Assembly: GCA_045643285.1 (NCBI GenBank)
Contig: JAZUKN010000028.1
Coordinates: 27,706-91,705 of the forward strand
Length of the DNA stretch: 64,000 bases
DNA from: UMGS1696 sp045643285
Lineage (GTDB): Bacteria > Bacillota > Clostridia > Oscillospirales > CAG-272
Reading direction: 5' to 3'
Both the position numbers and the translations under genes were made by a program. The notes below the pieces were generated by a model. That model saw nothing but the letters and a program-made list of their open reading frames with translations. It ran no database searches and had not been told where the DNA came from. Shown here one piece after another: positions 1 through 9,142 of the stretch. Each line of letters opens with the position of its first letter. The first letter of the stretch is position 1.

Positions 1-426
1 TTCGGAAATGCGCCACTTTTCGGGGATAACGATACCGCTGTTTTCGGGGAGCACTATCGAGACAGTACACACGAAACGGGCAGTTCTGTCTTCTTCCGGC
101 ACGCCGTCAAGTGACTCACGAAGTTTCTTTCTGTTTGCTTCGTCCGTTCCCTCTGCGGAAAAACGTGCAGAATATATTCCGGGTGCGCCGCCGAGAAAAT
201 CCACGGCAAGCCCGGAGTCATCTGCGATACCGATGTACCCGTGCCGCGCCGGTGTGGACGCTTTTATAAGCGAATTTTCTTCAAAAGAAGTGCCGTCCTC
301 GATTATCTCGTCGTTATATCCGATGTCCTGGAGCGAAAGAACGTTTATATTGCCGAGCGGCTTTATAAGCTCTCGCAGTTCGTTAATTTTCTTTTTATTA
401 TTTGACGCAAGAACAAGCTCAGTCAT
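1..426 (-). CDS. rdgB: RdgB/HAM1-type XTP/dITP diphosphatase, 3' end cut by the window edge
   Basis: Removes non-canonical purine nucleotides (ITP, XTP, dITP) from the pool by hydrolysis to the monophosphate. The 142 visible codons show the N-terminal signature ASNNKKK, then DDSGLAVD and GAPGIYSARF, which form the nucleotide- and metal-binding site of the family. About a quarter of the usual protein (roughly 195-200 residues) is missing beyond position 1. The ATG at 426-424 lies inside the end of ftsY (8-nt overlap), suggesting translational coupling at the end of the smc-ftsY run. Family assignment is secure; the missing C-terminus cannot be judged. Confidence 0.88.
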   Translation of the reverse strand, partial: MTELVLASNNKKKINELRELIKPLGNINVLSLQDIGYNDEIIEDGTSFEENSLIKASTPARHGYIGIADDSGLAVDFLGGAPGIYSARFSAEGTDEANRKKLRESLDGVPEEDRTARFVCTVSIVLPENSGIVIPEKWRISE

Positions 427-1372
427 CGTCGTTGTCTCCCTCTTCGTTTTCGCTGTCGGATTCGGGTTCAGCCATAAGCGCGTTGACGAACGATTCAGCG
501 TCAAACGGCTGCATATCGTCGATCTGCTCGCCGACACCGATGAATTTCACCGGAATATTGACTTCGCTCTTTATCGAGAAAACAGCGCCGCCCTTTGCCG
601 TACCGTCGAGCTTTGTAAGTACAAGTCCCGTTATTTCTGCGGCTTTTTTGAATTCTTTAGCCTGCATTACGGCGTTCTGTCCAGTCGTTGCGTCGAGAAC
701 GAGAAGCGTTTCGCGTGCCGCGTCCGGTAGCTCGCGCGAGATGATACGGTTGATCTTCGCAAGCTCGTCCATGAGGTTCGATTTATTATGGAGCCGTCCG
801 GCGGTGTCGATGATCAGAACATCCGCTTTATGCTTGTTTGCCGCCGCAATAGCGTCAAAAACTACCGATGCGGGATCAGAGCCTTCGTTCTGTCTGATAA
901 GCTCTACGCCTGCTCTGTCGCACCACACGGCAAGCTGTTCGATAGCCGCCGCACGGAATGTATCAGCCGCCGCAACGATGACATTTTTGCCGCTCTTCTT
1001 TAAGTTATTCGCTATTTTGCCGATAGACGTAGTTTTTCCTACGCCGTTTACACCGATAACAAGAATAACGGACATCGTGGAAGAAAGATTCAGTCCCTCA
1101 CCCTCGCCGACCTCTCCGCGAAGTATCTCACAAAGAACGTTTTTGACTTCATCACCGTCCTTTATGTTGTCTGTCTTGATACGGTCGCGCAGATCGTCTA
1201 TAATTCGTTCGGTCGTTTCTACGCCGATGTCAGCCGTTATCATTATTTCCTCAAGTTCTTCGAGAAGATCCTCGTCGACCTTGCGACAGTTCTTTATTAC
1301 GTTGTTTATTTGTCCGAATACAGCATCCTTTGTTTTGCCGAGTCCGGCTTTGAGTTTGTCGAAAAATCCCAT
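419..1372 (-). CDS. ftsY: Signal recognition particle receptor FtsY
   Basis: SRP-receptor GTPase that docks ribosome-nascent chain-SRP complexes at the membrane. The 317-residue product begins MGFFDKLKAGLGKTKD, an amphipathic N-terminus, followed by the helical N domain and the G domain with GVNGVGKTT (P-loop), the ADTFRAAA segment, DTAGR and TKLDG. The acidic A domain of E. coli FtsY is absent, as is usual in Firmicutes. The C-terminus ends in an acidic tail. The frame stays open further upstream, but the ATG at 1372 has a GGAG site and lies just after smc ends at 1389, so the longer version is not used. Confidence 0.97.
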   Translation of the reverse strand: MGFFDKLKAGLGKTKDAVFGQINNVIKNCRKVDEDLLEELEEIMITADIGVETTERIIDDLRDRIKTDNIKDGDEVKNVLCEILRGEVGEGEGLNLSSTMSVILVIGVNGVGKTTSIGKIANNLKKSGKNVIVAAADTFRAAAIEQLAVWCDRAGVELIRQNEGSDPASVVFDAIAAANKHKADVLIIDTAGRLHNKSNLMDELAKINRIISRELPDAARETLLVLDATTGQNAVMQAKEFKKAAEITGLVLTKLDGTAKGGAVFSIKSEVNIPVKFIGVGEQIDDMQPFDAESFVNALMAEPESDSENEEGDNDDD

Positions 1373-1388
1373 TAGTTTTAATCTCCGT

Positions 1389-4300
1389 TTATTTGAGAAG
1401 TGCTTCCCTGTCGTCTCCTGCGCCGAGCGTGAATACCTTAGACACACCCGACTGCGGCATCGTAACGCCGTACAATGTGTCTGCAATGTCCATAGTACCA
1501 CGACGGTGCGAGATCATTATAATCTGCATTTCCTTTGAATAACGCTTTATATAGCGTCCTACGCGCGTTACGTTAACTTCGTCGAGCGCAGCTTCGATCT
1601 CATCGAATATGCAGAACGGCGACGGATTTACTTTGATAAGCGCAAACATCAATGCTATTGCGATGAACGCCTGCTCGCCGCCTGAGAGAAGATTCAGGTT
1701 CTTTATCATCTTTCCGGGAGGTGCGGCGTTGATCTCGATTCCCGATTCAAGAGCGTGTTCGGGATCGGTCAGAACGACTTCCGCGTGTCCTCCGCCGAAC
1801 AGTTCTCTGAATACTTCACCGAAATATGTATTGATCTTTCCGAACGCATCGAGGAACATCGAAGTCATTTCGGTCTCGATCTCTGCTATGATCTTTTCAA
1901 GCTCTGCTTTCGATGCTCTGAGGTCGTCAAGCTGAGTCTTTATGTATTCGTATCTCTGCTTGACCTCTTTATATTCGTCTATCGCCTCTACATTGACGTG
2001 TCCAAGATTCTTTATCTTGTTTTTGAGTTCTGACTGGAGAGAAACGTATTTCGTCCTCTCACCCTCAACAATGGTATGGCAGTCGTTCTCTTCGGCAAAT
2101 TTCAGTGCAGTGCCGTAGGTGAGTTCATAGTCGTCCCATATCTTTGCGGATAGTTTTTCGTCTTCACTGCGCAGTGATTCGAGCTTTGAAACGTTTTTCG
2201 AGTGTGCCATGAAAACAAGGTCTTTTTTCGCGCTCTGCTCTCTTTCAAGCTGACGCTGAGTCGAGATCTGCTTTTCGATGTCATCTCCTGCGGCGGTGAG
2301 CTTCTGACCGAGTCCCGTCAGAGTTTCGATCTTTCCACGGTAATTTTCAGCTTCTTTGCGTTTGTCTTCGGCGGAAGAAATAAGGGACTGAATGCTTTCC
2401 TTAAGCGCTTCTGCGGCTTTTTTGTGGTTTTCAGCGTCAGCCGCAAAACCCGAATAACGTTCTGCCGTCTCGGTTATGGATGTTTCCGTGGCTGTTACGT
2501 CACGCGAAAGCTCTGCGAACGAAATACGGATGTTCCCGGCGCTCTCCTGCTTTTCTGCAAGAAGAAGTTCGGTTTCTCCACGTTCTGCGGCAATTTCATC
2601 GCGCATACGGACAATTTTTCCGATGTGCTCCGTCTGTCCTGCGATAAGCTCTTTCATTCTCGAAAGGTCTTCCGCGGACTTTGTGTTCGATGATTCGAGT
2701 GAATCTGCATCGGACTTCATTCCGGCGACAAGATCGCAAAGCGTCTTACGTCTGCCGTCAGCGTCGCTTATTGTTTGCTTTTCGGTGTTGGCGAGGACTT
2801 CCATGAGACCTCTACGCTCTTCCTCGCTCTTGATCGACGAAGAAAATTCATTTATCTGTGCGCGCAGGTCTGTAACCTTGATCTTCAGTTTTTCGAATTC
2901 CTTTGCGGCAGTGTCGCGTTCGGATTTAAGAGTATCAATCTGAGCGTTACGCGAGAGCATACCGCTGTCGCGCTTTGTCTGACCGCCCGTAAATGATCCG
3001 CCTGCATTGATCTGCTGACCGTCGAGTGTGACTGCGCGGATCTTCCACCCCTTTGAACGAGCCGCATCGGTGGCGTTGTCAAGGTCGTCGAAGACCGCAA
3101 CACGTCCGAGGAGGGATTTTACGATATTTCTGTATTCGTCGTCCGATTTTACAAGCTCGTCTCCCCAGCCGATGAATCCGCGTGCAGTGTCAACTCCGTC
3201 ATAGTCGCGTCCGCGTTCCTGCGGTTTAACGGTTGTGAGCGGATAGAATGTAGCACGACCGGCATTGTTGCGCTTTAACAGCTCAATCGAGCGTTTGGCG
3301 GCATTCTCGTCTTCAGTGACTATATTCTGCATCGCCGCACCGAGCGTTGTTTCTATGGCGGTGATATATTTTGAATCGACTTTTATAAGATGCGAAACAG
3401 GTCCCCGGATACCGGGCAGTCTGCCGTTTTTCGATTCGGTCATGATATGCTTGACACTGTAGTTATAGCCGTCAAAATGTTCAAGCATGGCAGTGAGAGC
3501 GTTAATTCGGCTGTCGCACGAATCGATCTCGGTCTGCTTTTCTCTCGCCTCTGCATCGTACTCTTCAAGCCGCCCGTTAAGCTCGTCTATTCTTTCCGTT
3601 ACTGCGGAGATTTTATTGTTGATCTTTGCAGTCTCAGCGTTGTATGAATCAACAGTCACCTGACAGTCGGCTATGGTTTTTTCAAGCGCGGCGATCTCGT
3701 CTTCGTATTTTTTTATATCGGCGAAGATGTTCTCCGAACGTTCTTTCTGTGACTTGATACTGTTTTCAAGCACGCTCATGCGTACATTGAGGTCTGCAAG
3801 AGTGTTTTCAGCTTCCTGTTTTTCATCGAGCAGGTCGTCAAGTGATTTTGTCTTCTCGACGACTTTTGCTTCAAGAGTTTCTATATCCGAGTTGACTGAA
3901 GTAAGCTCGTTTTCAGCCTTTTCGCGCTCGGCTTTGATTTCGTCGAGCTTAGTTTTAAGTGCAGCAAGGCGAGCTTCTTCGTTAAGACGTGCGCTCTCTG
4001 CGATTTCAAGAAGTTTCTTTTCGGTTTCGAGCTGTTTTTCGGAGTTGATCCTGTCTTTTTCGAGAATACGACTCTCTGACTCCGCTTCGTTCATCAGCTT
4101 TGTCGTGCCTGTCGTTTCCTCGTAGTTGCGGCGTGAATCTTCTTTATTTGAATGGGACTGTTCGTAAAGTCTTTCTATCGTTGAGGTGATGACGTTCATC
4201 GAATCTTCAGCCATTTCAAGCTCATGCTCGGACAGTCGCGCGTCGTCCTCGGTCTTTTCGATCTGCGTTTTCAGTCTGGCCGCATCATATATCCAGAGAG

Positions 4301-4988
4301 AAATATCCGTTTTTTTCTTTTCGGAGAAGTATTCGAGGAATTTTCTCGCTTTTTCAGAGTCTTTCTCAAGTGGACCGATACGGCTTTCAAGCTCGCGTTC
4401 AATGTCACCGACTCTTTCCATGTTCGCAGTCGTTTGTTCGAGTTTGCGCTCTGATTCCGTCTTCTTGTAGCGGAATTTTGAGATACCTGCGCTTTCTTCA
4501 AAGACTCCGCGGCGCTCTTCGGATTTTTTCGAGATTATTTCGGCGATCTTACCCTGACCGATGATCGAATAACCCTCGCGCCCGATACCGGTGTTCATGA
4601 ACAGCTCATAAATATCTTTAAGACGAACTTTTTTTCCGTTGATATAGTATTCGCTGTCTCCGTTGCGGAAATAACGCCTTGTGACGGTGATTTCGTCATA
4701 AGGCGACTGCAACACCTTCGGCTCTGCGCTGTCATCAAAAGTTACCGAAACTTCGGCAAATGACATGGCTTTCTTGTCGTTTGCGCCGACGAAAATAACG
4801 TCTTCCATTTTGGAGCCGCGTATGTTCTTTGACGACAATTCACCGAGTACCCAGCGCATTGCGTCCGTTATATTCGATTTTCCGCTTCCGTTCGGCCCGA
4901 CGATGATCGTGGCACCCTCGTTGAACTTCAACAGAGTTCTTTCGGGGAACGATTTGAAGCCGTGGAGTTCAAGTGATTTTAAGTACAA
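1389..4988 (-). CDS. smc: Chromosome segregation protein SMC
   Basis: Structural maintenance of chromosomes ATPase, which works with ScpA/ScpB in chromosome compaction and segregation. Length (1199 residues) is normal. The N-terminal head has GPNGSGKSN (Walker A), followed by a long coiled coil, a hinge near residues 510-640 with GG/GR-rich segments, a second coiled coil, and the C-terminal head with LLSGGEQA (ABC signature) and FCIFDEIEAALD (Walker B). The start is a TTG at 4988 preceded by AAGGAG and lying 20 nt inside the upstream radical SAM gene, so translation is probably coupled. Confidence 0.97.
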   Translation of the reverse strand: MYLKSLELHGFKSFPERTLLKFNEGATIIVGPNGSGKSNITDAMRWVLGELSSKNIRGSKMEDVIFVGANDKKAMSFAEVSVTFDDSAEPKVLQSPYDEITVTRRYFRNGDSEYYINGKKVRLKDIYELFMNTGIGREGYSIIGQGKIAEIISKKSEERRGVFEESAGISKFRYKKTESERKLEQTTANMERVGDIERELESRIGPLEKDSEKARKFLEYFSEKKKTDISLWIYDAARLKTQIEKTEDDARLSEHELEMAEDSMNVITSTIERLYEQSHSNKEDSRRNYEETTGTTKLMNEAESESRILEKDRINSEKQLETEKKLLEIAESARLNEEARLAALKTKLDEIKAEREKAENELTSVNSDIETLEAKVVEKTKSLDDLLDEKQEAENTLADLNVRMSVLENSIKSQKERSENIFADIKKYEDEIAALEKTIADCQVTVDSYNAETAKINNKISAVTERIDELNGRLEEYDAEAREKQTEIDSCDSRINALTAMLEHFDGYNYSVKHIMTESKNGRLPGIRGPVSHLIKVDSKYITAIETTLGAAMQNIVTEDENAAKRSIELLKRNNAGRATFYPLTTVKPQERGRDYDGVDTARGFIGWGDELVKSDDEYRNIVKSLLGRVAVFDDLDNATDAARSKGWKIRAVTLDGQQINAGGSFTGGQTKRDSGMLSRNAQIDTLKSERDTAAKEFEKLKIKVTDLRAQINEFSSSIKSEEERRGLMEVLANTEKQTISDADGRRKTLCDLVAGMKSDADSLESSNTKSAEDLSRMKELIAGQTEHIGKIVRMRDEIAAERGETELLLAEKQESAGNIRISFAELSRDVTATETSITETAERYSGFAADAENHKKAAEALKESIQSLISSAEDKRKEAENYRGKIETLTGLGQKLTAAGDDIEKQISTQRQLEREQSAKKDLVFMAHSKNVSKLESLRSEDEKLSAKIWDDYELTYGTALKFAEENDCHTIVEGERTKYVSLQSELKNKIKNLGHVNVEAIDEYKEVKQRYEYIKTQLDDLRASKAELEKIIAEIETEMTSMFLDAFGKINTYFGEVFRELFGGGHAEVVLTDPEHALESGIEINAAPPGKMIKNLNLLSGGEQAFIAIALMFALIKVNPSPFCIFDEIEAALDEVNVTRVGRYIKRYSKEMQIIMISHRRGTMDIADTLYGVTMPQSGVSKVFTLGAGDDREALLK

Positions 4989-6042
4989 TTTTCTTCTCCT
5001 TATGGTTTAATTTGCGGATTTCTTCTGTTTTGATTCTTATATTATATTCTTTCAGCGTGCATTCCTCTCTGACAGATACGGACTTTACGCCATATTTTTC
5101 TATAATCAGGTTTATGTTTCCCTTACCCTGTCCGACTGCTTTTGAAATCGCACCTGTCGGAACAAATACAGTGACGATTCTTGCCTGTACATCGGCTTTA
5201 TCGAGCGTTTTACATATTCTTCTGCGGTAAATTTCGGAGTAAACAAGCTCACCGAGAGAAGGGTGATTCGGTCCGGCGTAGTAGGACGAATCCGAATGGA
5301 GGTTTTCGCTCTCGCAAAGTCCTATCCGCAGAACGTCAACGCCGTTTTCGACGAATATTTCAAGAACATCGGCTGAACGTGAAACGGCTTCTTCTACTGT
5401 AAGCGGTTTATATTCGCCTTTGTCGAATGACGACGCAAGCTCGGTCCCGCGAAATACAACAGTCGGATAAATCCTTGCCGCAGACGCACCGAGTGAAACG
5501 ATCTCTCGCGCACATTCTTTCTCGCTCTCGCCGTCAGCACCCGGAAGACCTATCATCATCTGCCCAACTGTGGTAAAACCGTTATCTCTGAGCATATTCA
5601 TGGCTTTTCGTGAATCGTCTGCCGTGTGTCCACGCTTTGATTTCATAAGGACATTATCGTCAAACGACTGAATTCCAAGCTCGACTGCCGAAACGGTGTA
5701 TTTCTTGAGGATCTCCACGATTTCTTCGTTTATGTAGTCGGGGCGAGTGGACATACGTATTCCACTGACTTCACCTCGTTTGACGTATTCCTCCGCAAGA
5801 TCGAGCAGTGATATCATCAGCGTTCGGTCTATTCCCGTGAACGAGCCTCCGAAGAAAGCTATTTCGGCAGTCTTTCCGGTTCTGCGGACTGTGCGGAGGA
5901 CTTTTTCGATCTCTTCTCGTGCGTTCTCTTCTTTAAATTGTTCAACGCCAGAAATCAACCGCTGATTACAGAATACGCACATATTCGGGCATCCGAGATG
6001 CGGAATAAAAACAGGAATGTTGACGTGATTATCTTTCGACAT
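4969..6042 (-). CDS. Radical SAM protein, Elp3-like, of the smc-rnc interval
   Basis: A 357-residue radical S-adenosylmethionine protein. CPNMCVFC (CxxxCxxC) near residue 18 binds the 4Fe-4S cluster, and FFGGSFTG and GLPGADGE lie at the SAM-binding positions. The C-terminal third matches the small C-terminal domain found in Firmicutes radical SAM proteins encoded between rnc and smc. The substrate is not known; a tRNA-modifying role would be an inference from resemblance to Elp3. The start overlaps the rnc stop as TAATG, and the end overlaps smc, so the gene belongs to the same transcript. Confidence 0.88.
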   Translation of the reverse strand: MSKDNHVNIPVFIPHLGCPNMCVFCNQRLISGVEQFKEENAREEIEKVLRTVRRTGKTAEIAFFGGSFTGIDRTLMISLLDLAEEYVKRGEVSGIRMSTRPDYINEEIVEILKKYTVSAVELGIQSFDDNVLMKSKRGHTADDSRKAMNMLRDNGFTTVGQMMIGLPGADGESEKECAREIVSLGASAARIYPTVVFRGTELASSFDKGEYKPLTVEEAVSRSADVLEIFVENGVDVLRIGLCESENLHSDSSYYAGPNHPSLGELVYSEIYRRRICKTLDKADVQARIVTVFVPTGAISKAVGQGKGNINLIIEKYGVKSVSVREECTLKEYNIRIKTEEIRKLNHKEKKIVLKIT

Positions 6043-6764
6043 TATTTTGTGATCTCGCCGAAAAGGATAAGTGCTTCGTGTGCGGCTTTCTGTTCGGCTT
6101 CTCGTTTTGTTTTGCCGCTTCCTCTGCCTATTACGTTGGAATTGAGGCGTGCTTCGATATCGAAGATTTTGTCGTGGTCGGGACCTTTTTCACCGACGAG
6201 AACATATTCGAGTATCTCACCGTTTGCCTGCTGTGAAAGCTGCTGTAATTTGGTTTTGTAGTCCTCAAATGCTCCCTCACCGTCGATGTGTTCGATCTCT
6301 TTTTCGATAAACGGGAGAAGAAAATCAGCAATTTTATCAAACTTGCAGTCGTTGTCGAGATACATCGCGGCAAGGACCGCTTCAAATGCGTCAGATGTGA
6401 CGGACGGTCTTGTGCGTCCGCCGGTGGAGGATTCGCCGCGTCCGAGGAACATATAGTCGCCGAGGTCGATCTCCGACGCGAATTTTGCGAGTGCTTTTTC
6501 GCATACTACTGCCGCGCGGATCTTTGTGAGGTCTCCCTCTTGTTTATTCTTGTATTTCTCGAAAAGATACGAGCTGACGACTATCGACAGTACAGAGTCG
6601 CCGAGAAATTCGAGCCGTTCATTAAAAGGGAGAATTTCACCTTTAGAACGCATTTCATTCGAGTATGAAGAATGAGTGAGCGCAACGGTGATATAAGTCC
6701 TGTTCTTGAATTTATAACCGAGCTTTTTTTCAAGCTCGCTGATCGGTCTTACTTCTTCTGACAT
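6042..6764 (-). CDS. rnc: Ribonuclease III
   Basis: Double-strand-specific endoribonuclease for rRNA precursor processing and mRNA/antisense turnover. The 240 residues include the signature NERLEFLGDSVL with its catalytic Glu/Asp, a second metal site DAFEAVLAA, and a C-terminal dsRNA-binding domain (about residues 165-238, with GSGKTKREAEQKAA). It is preceded by AAAGG and stops in a TAATG overlap with the next gene. The acpP gene that often lies between plsX and rnc in Firmicutes is absent here. Confidence 0.97.
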   Translation of the reverse strand: MSEEVRPISELEKKLGYKFKNRTYITVALTHSSYSNEMRSKGEILPFNERLEFLGDSVLSIVVSSYLFEKYKNKQEGDLTKIRAAVVCEKALAKFASEIDLGDYMFLGRGESSTGGRTRPSVTSDAFEAVLAAMYLDNDCKFDKIADFLLPFIEKEIEHIDGEGAFEDYKTKLQQLSQQANGEILEYVLVGEKGPDHDKIFDIEARLNSNVIGRGSGKTKREAEQKAAHEALILFGEITK

Positions 6765-6784
6765 TTTATTATACCTTTCGGTTC

Positions 6785-7780
6785 TTATTCGGTTTTTGAT
6801 TCTGCAAGAGACGCACCGATTTTTCCGTTTACGTCTGTTTCAACAAATCTGATCGCCTGACGAACTGCGTTCTTGATCGCCAATGCATCGGACGAACCGT
6901 GAGCCTTGAAAACAGGCTTTTTCAGTCCGAGAAGAGGTGCGCCGCCGTATTCAGATGCGTCAAACGCGGATTTAAGTGCGTATATCGGCTTTTTTACAAT
7001 AAGATAAGCGATTTTTGTAAGCAAATCGGAGAGGAAGACGTCCTTGAGTTTACTCATAAAGAACTTCGACATTCCTTCAATCGTTTTGATCACAATATTC
7101 CCTGTGAATCCGTCGGTCACAAGTACATCACATGGGGAGGACATAAGCTCTTTTCCCTCGATATTGCCGACAAAACTGATATTCTCGTCGTCCGAGAGCA
7201 GCTTATACGCTTCCTGCTCGACAGGTGTTCCTTTGTGTTCCTCCGTGCCGTTGTTGAGCATCCCGACGGTAGGAGAATCGACTCCCATGACGTTTTTCAT
7301 GTAGACCGAACCCATTACAGCCCACGAACGGTAGTATGACGGCTGAACCGTGACATTTGCGCCGCTGTCCATAAACAGCATCGGTTTTCTGAACGGGAGT
7401 ATCGTTGCAATAGCCGCTCTGTCAACTCCGTCAAGAGTACGTACGATAAGGGAGCCACCGACCTGTAAAGCTCCGGTATTTCCGGCTGAGACGAAAGCGT
7501 CACCGTCTTCTTTCAGCAGATTCAGTCCGACGCTCATTGATGAATCCTTTTTCGCGCGAACAACTGAAACGGGATCGTCTTCCATTATGATAACCGAATC
7601 GGCATGAACGACAGATATTTTCGAGAGGTCAGCTTCGGTTTCGGAAAGAAGCTCATTTATTCTCTTTTCGTCGCCGACAAGCACAAGAGAGACATCGTAT
7701 TCACGGAAAGCAAGCGCCGCACCTTTTACAATTTCATCCGGGGCGCGGTCGCCGCCCATTGCGTCAATAATTATCTTCAT
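6785..7780 (-). CDS. plsX: Phosphate acyltransferase PlsX
   Basis: Converts acyl-ACP and phosphate to acyl-phosphate, the acyl donor for PlsY in phospholipid synthesis; it acts as a peripheral membrane enzyme. The 331-residue product starts MKIIIDAMGGDRAPDEIVKG, the hallmark N-terminus of the family, and includes the conserved DGFTGNI and GGAPLLGL segments. Start supported by CCGGAG 7 nt upstream. Neither fapR nor fab genes adjoin it, so the usual lipid-synthesis operon has been split in this genome. Confidence 0.96.
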   Translation of the reverse strand: MKIIIDAMGGDRAPDEIVKGAALAFREYDVSLVLVGDEKRINELLSETEADLSKISVVHADSVIIMEDDPVSVVRAKKDSSMSVGLNLLKEDGDAFVSAGNTGALQVGGSLIVRTLDGVDRAAIATILPFRKPMLFMDSGANVTVQPSYYRSWAVMGSVYMKNVMGVDSPTVGMLNNGTEEHKGTPVEQEAYKLLSDDENISFVGNIEGKELMSSPCDVLVTDGFTGNIVIKTIEGMSKFFMSKLKDVFLSDLLTKIAYLIVKKPIYALKSAFDASEYGGAPLLGLKKPVFKAHGSSDALAIKNAVRQAIRFVETDVNGKIGASLAESKTE

Positions 7781-7804
7781 TTTATCTCCGGATATTTATA
7801 ATTA

Positions 7805-9136
7805 TCACATTTGGTCAAGCACTTTTGTGAGTGCGTCAGCTTCGTTTAATGCGCGCTCGGCGTATGCTTCGTTGCGGTATTTCTTGCCGCCCTTGACTTT
7901 GAATCCGAGCTGCGGCATAATGCCGAAGTTTGCGTTCATCGGCTGAAAAGTCGAACTTTCGCCTGTAGATATGTACTGAGCCATTGCGCCGATCATCGTC
8001 ACATTCGGGAAATAGAACGGCTCGCGTCCCTTTGACCTGAGTGCGGCGTTAGTACCTGCGACAAATCCTGACGCGGCTGATTCGATATATCCCTCAACTC
8101 CGGTCATCTGTCCCGCAAAATAGATATTGTGGTTCTGTCTCATCGAATAATCGGCGTCGAGCAGATCGGGGGAGCGCAGGAATGTATTGCGGTGCATTAC
8201 GCCGTAACGAAGAAATTCCGCATTCTCAAGCCCGGGTATCATACGGAACACTCTTCTCTGCTCGCCCCAGGTGAGGTGAGTCTGAAATCCGACGAGATTA
8301 TACATCGTACCGTCTTCGTTCTCGCGTCTGAGCTGAACGACGGCGTAATATTCTTCGCCTGTTTTCGGGTTTCTTAATCCTACAGGCTTCATAGGCCCGT
8401 AGCGGAGCGTATCAACACCGCGTTTTGCCATAACTTCAACCGGCATACAGCCCTCGAAAACCTTGAGCTTGTCGCCTTTCTCAAAGTCGTGAAGCTCGGC
8501 TTCCTCGGCGTTCACAAGCGCGTCGTAGAATGCTTCGTACTCTTCTTTTGTGAACGGGCAGTTGATGTAGTCGGGAGTTCCTTTATCGTAACGTGACGCA
8601 AAGAACGCCTTGTCCATATCGACCGATTCAAAATCAACTATCGGTGCTGCGGCATCGTAGAAATAAAGCGAATTTCCGCCTATCATCTCGGCAATTGTAC
8701 CTGCAAGTGCGTCGGAAGTAAGCGGGCCGGTGGCTACAACAGTAATTTCATTGTCGGGAATAGAAGACATTTCTTCTTCGATAACTTCGATCTCGGGACA
8801 CGAACGGATCTTTTCCGTAACATACTCGGAGAACAGCACGCGGTCAACTGCAATCGCACCGCCGGCCTTGACGCCGGTCTTCTTCGCCGCTTCCATAATG
8901 AGTGAGCCCATACGGTAAAGCTCTTCTTTGAGCAGTCCTGATGCGTTGGTGACCTCACCGGAGCGGAGAGAATTGGAGCAGACAAGTTCTGCAAATCCGT
9001 CGGAATGATGTGCAGGGGATTTTTTCTTCGGCTTCATCTCAAAGAGGCGGACGTGCGCGCCGTGGCGTACTGCCTGCCATGCTGCTTCGCTTCCGGCAAG
9101 TCCGGCGCCATAGACGTTTATAACATTATCATTCAT
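7805..9136 (-). CDS. trmFO: Methylenetetrahydrofolate-tRNA (uracil-5-)-methyltransferase TrmFO
   Basis: Folate- and FAD-dependent enzyme making m5U54 in the T-loop of tRNA. The 443-residue length is normal. The N-terminal FAD site reads GAGLAGSEAAW, followed by the family-specific CSNSLRS and, near the end, GQMTGVEGYIESAASG and MNANFG. Upstream topA ends 7 bp before its start, so the two are co-transcribed, as in many Firmicutes (topA-trmFO). The ribosome-binding site is weak, and coupling to topA is likely. Confidence 0.96.
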   Translation of the reverse strand: MNDNVINVYGAGLAGSEAAWQAVRHGAHVRLFEMKPKKKSPAHHSDGFAELVCSNSLRSGEVTNASGLLKEELYRMGSLIMEAAKKTGVKAGGAIAVDRVLFSEYVTEKIRSCPEIEVIEEEMSSIPDNEITVVATGPLTSDALAGTIAEMIGGNSLYFYDAAAPIVDFESVDMDKAFFASRYDKGTPDYINCPFTKEEYEAFYDALVNAEEAELHDFEKGDKLKVFEGCMPVEVMAKRGVDTLRYGPMKPVGLRNPKTGEEYYAVVQLRRENEDGTMYNLVGFQTHLTWGEQRRVFRMIPGLENAEFLRYGVMHRNTFLRSPDLLDADYSMRQNHNIYFAGQMTGVEGYIESAASGFVAGTNAALRSKGREPFYFPNVTMIGAMAQYISTGESSTFQPMNANFGIMPQLGFKVKGGKKYRNEAYAERALNEADALTKVLDQM

Positions 9137-9142
9137 ATTGAT

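Noticed and set aside
402..1538. Long plus-strand open frames across ftsY and smc (also at 8-730, 11956-12654 and 24427-25149)
   Set aside because: They are antisense shadows: low-complexity Ser/Phe/Arg-rich translations without SDs, opposite well-supported genes.
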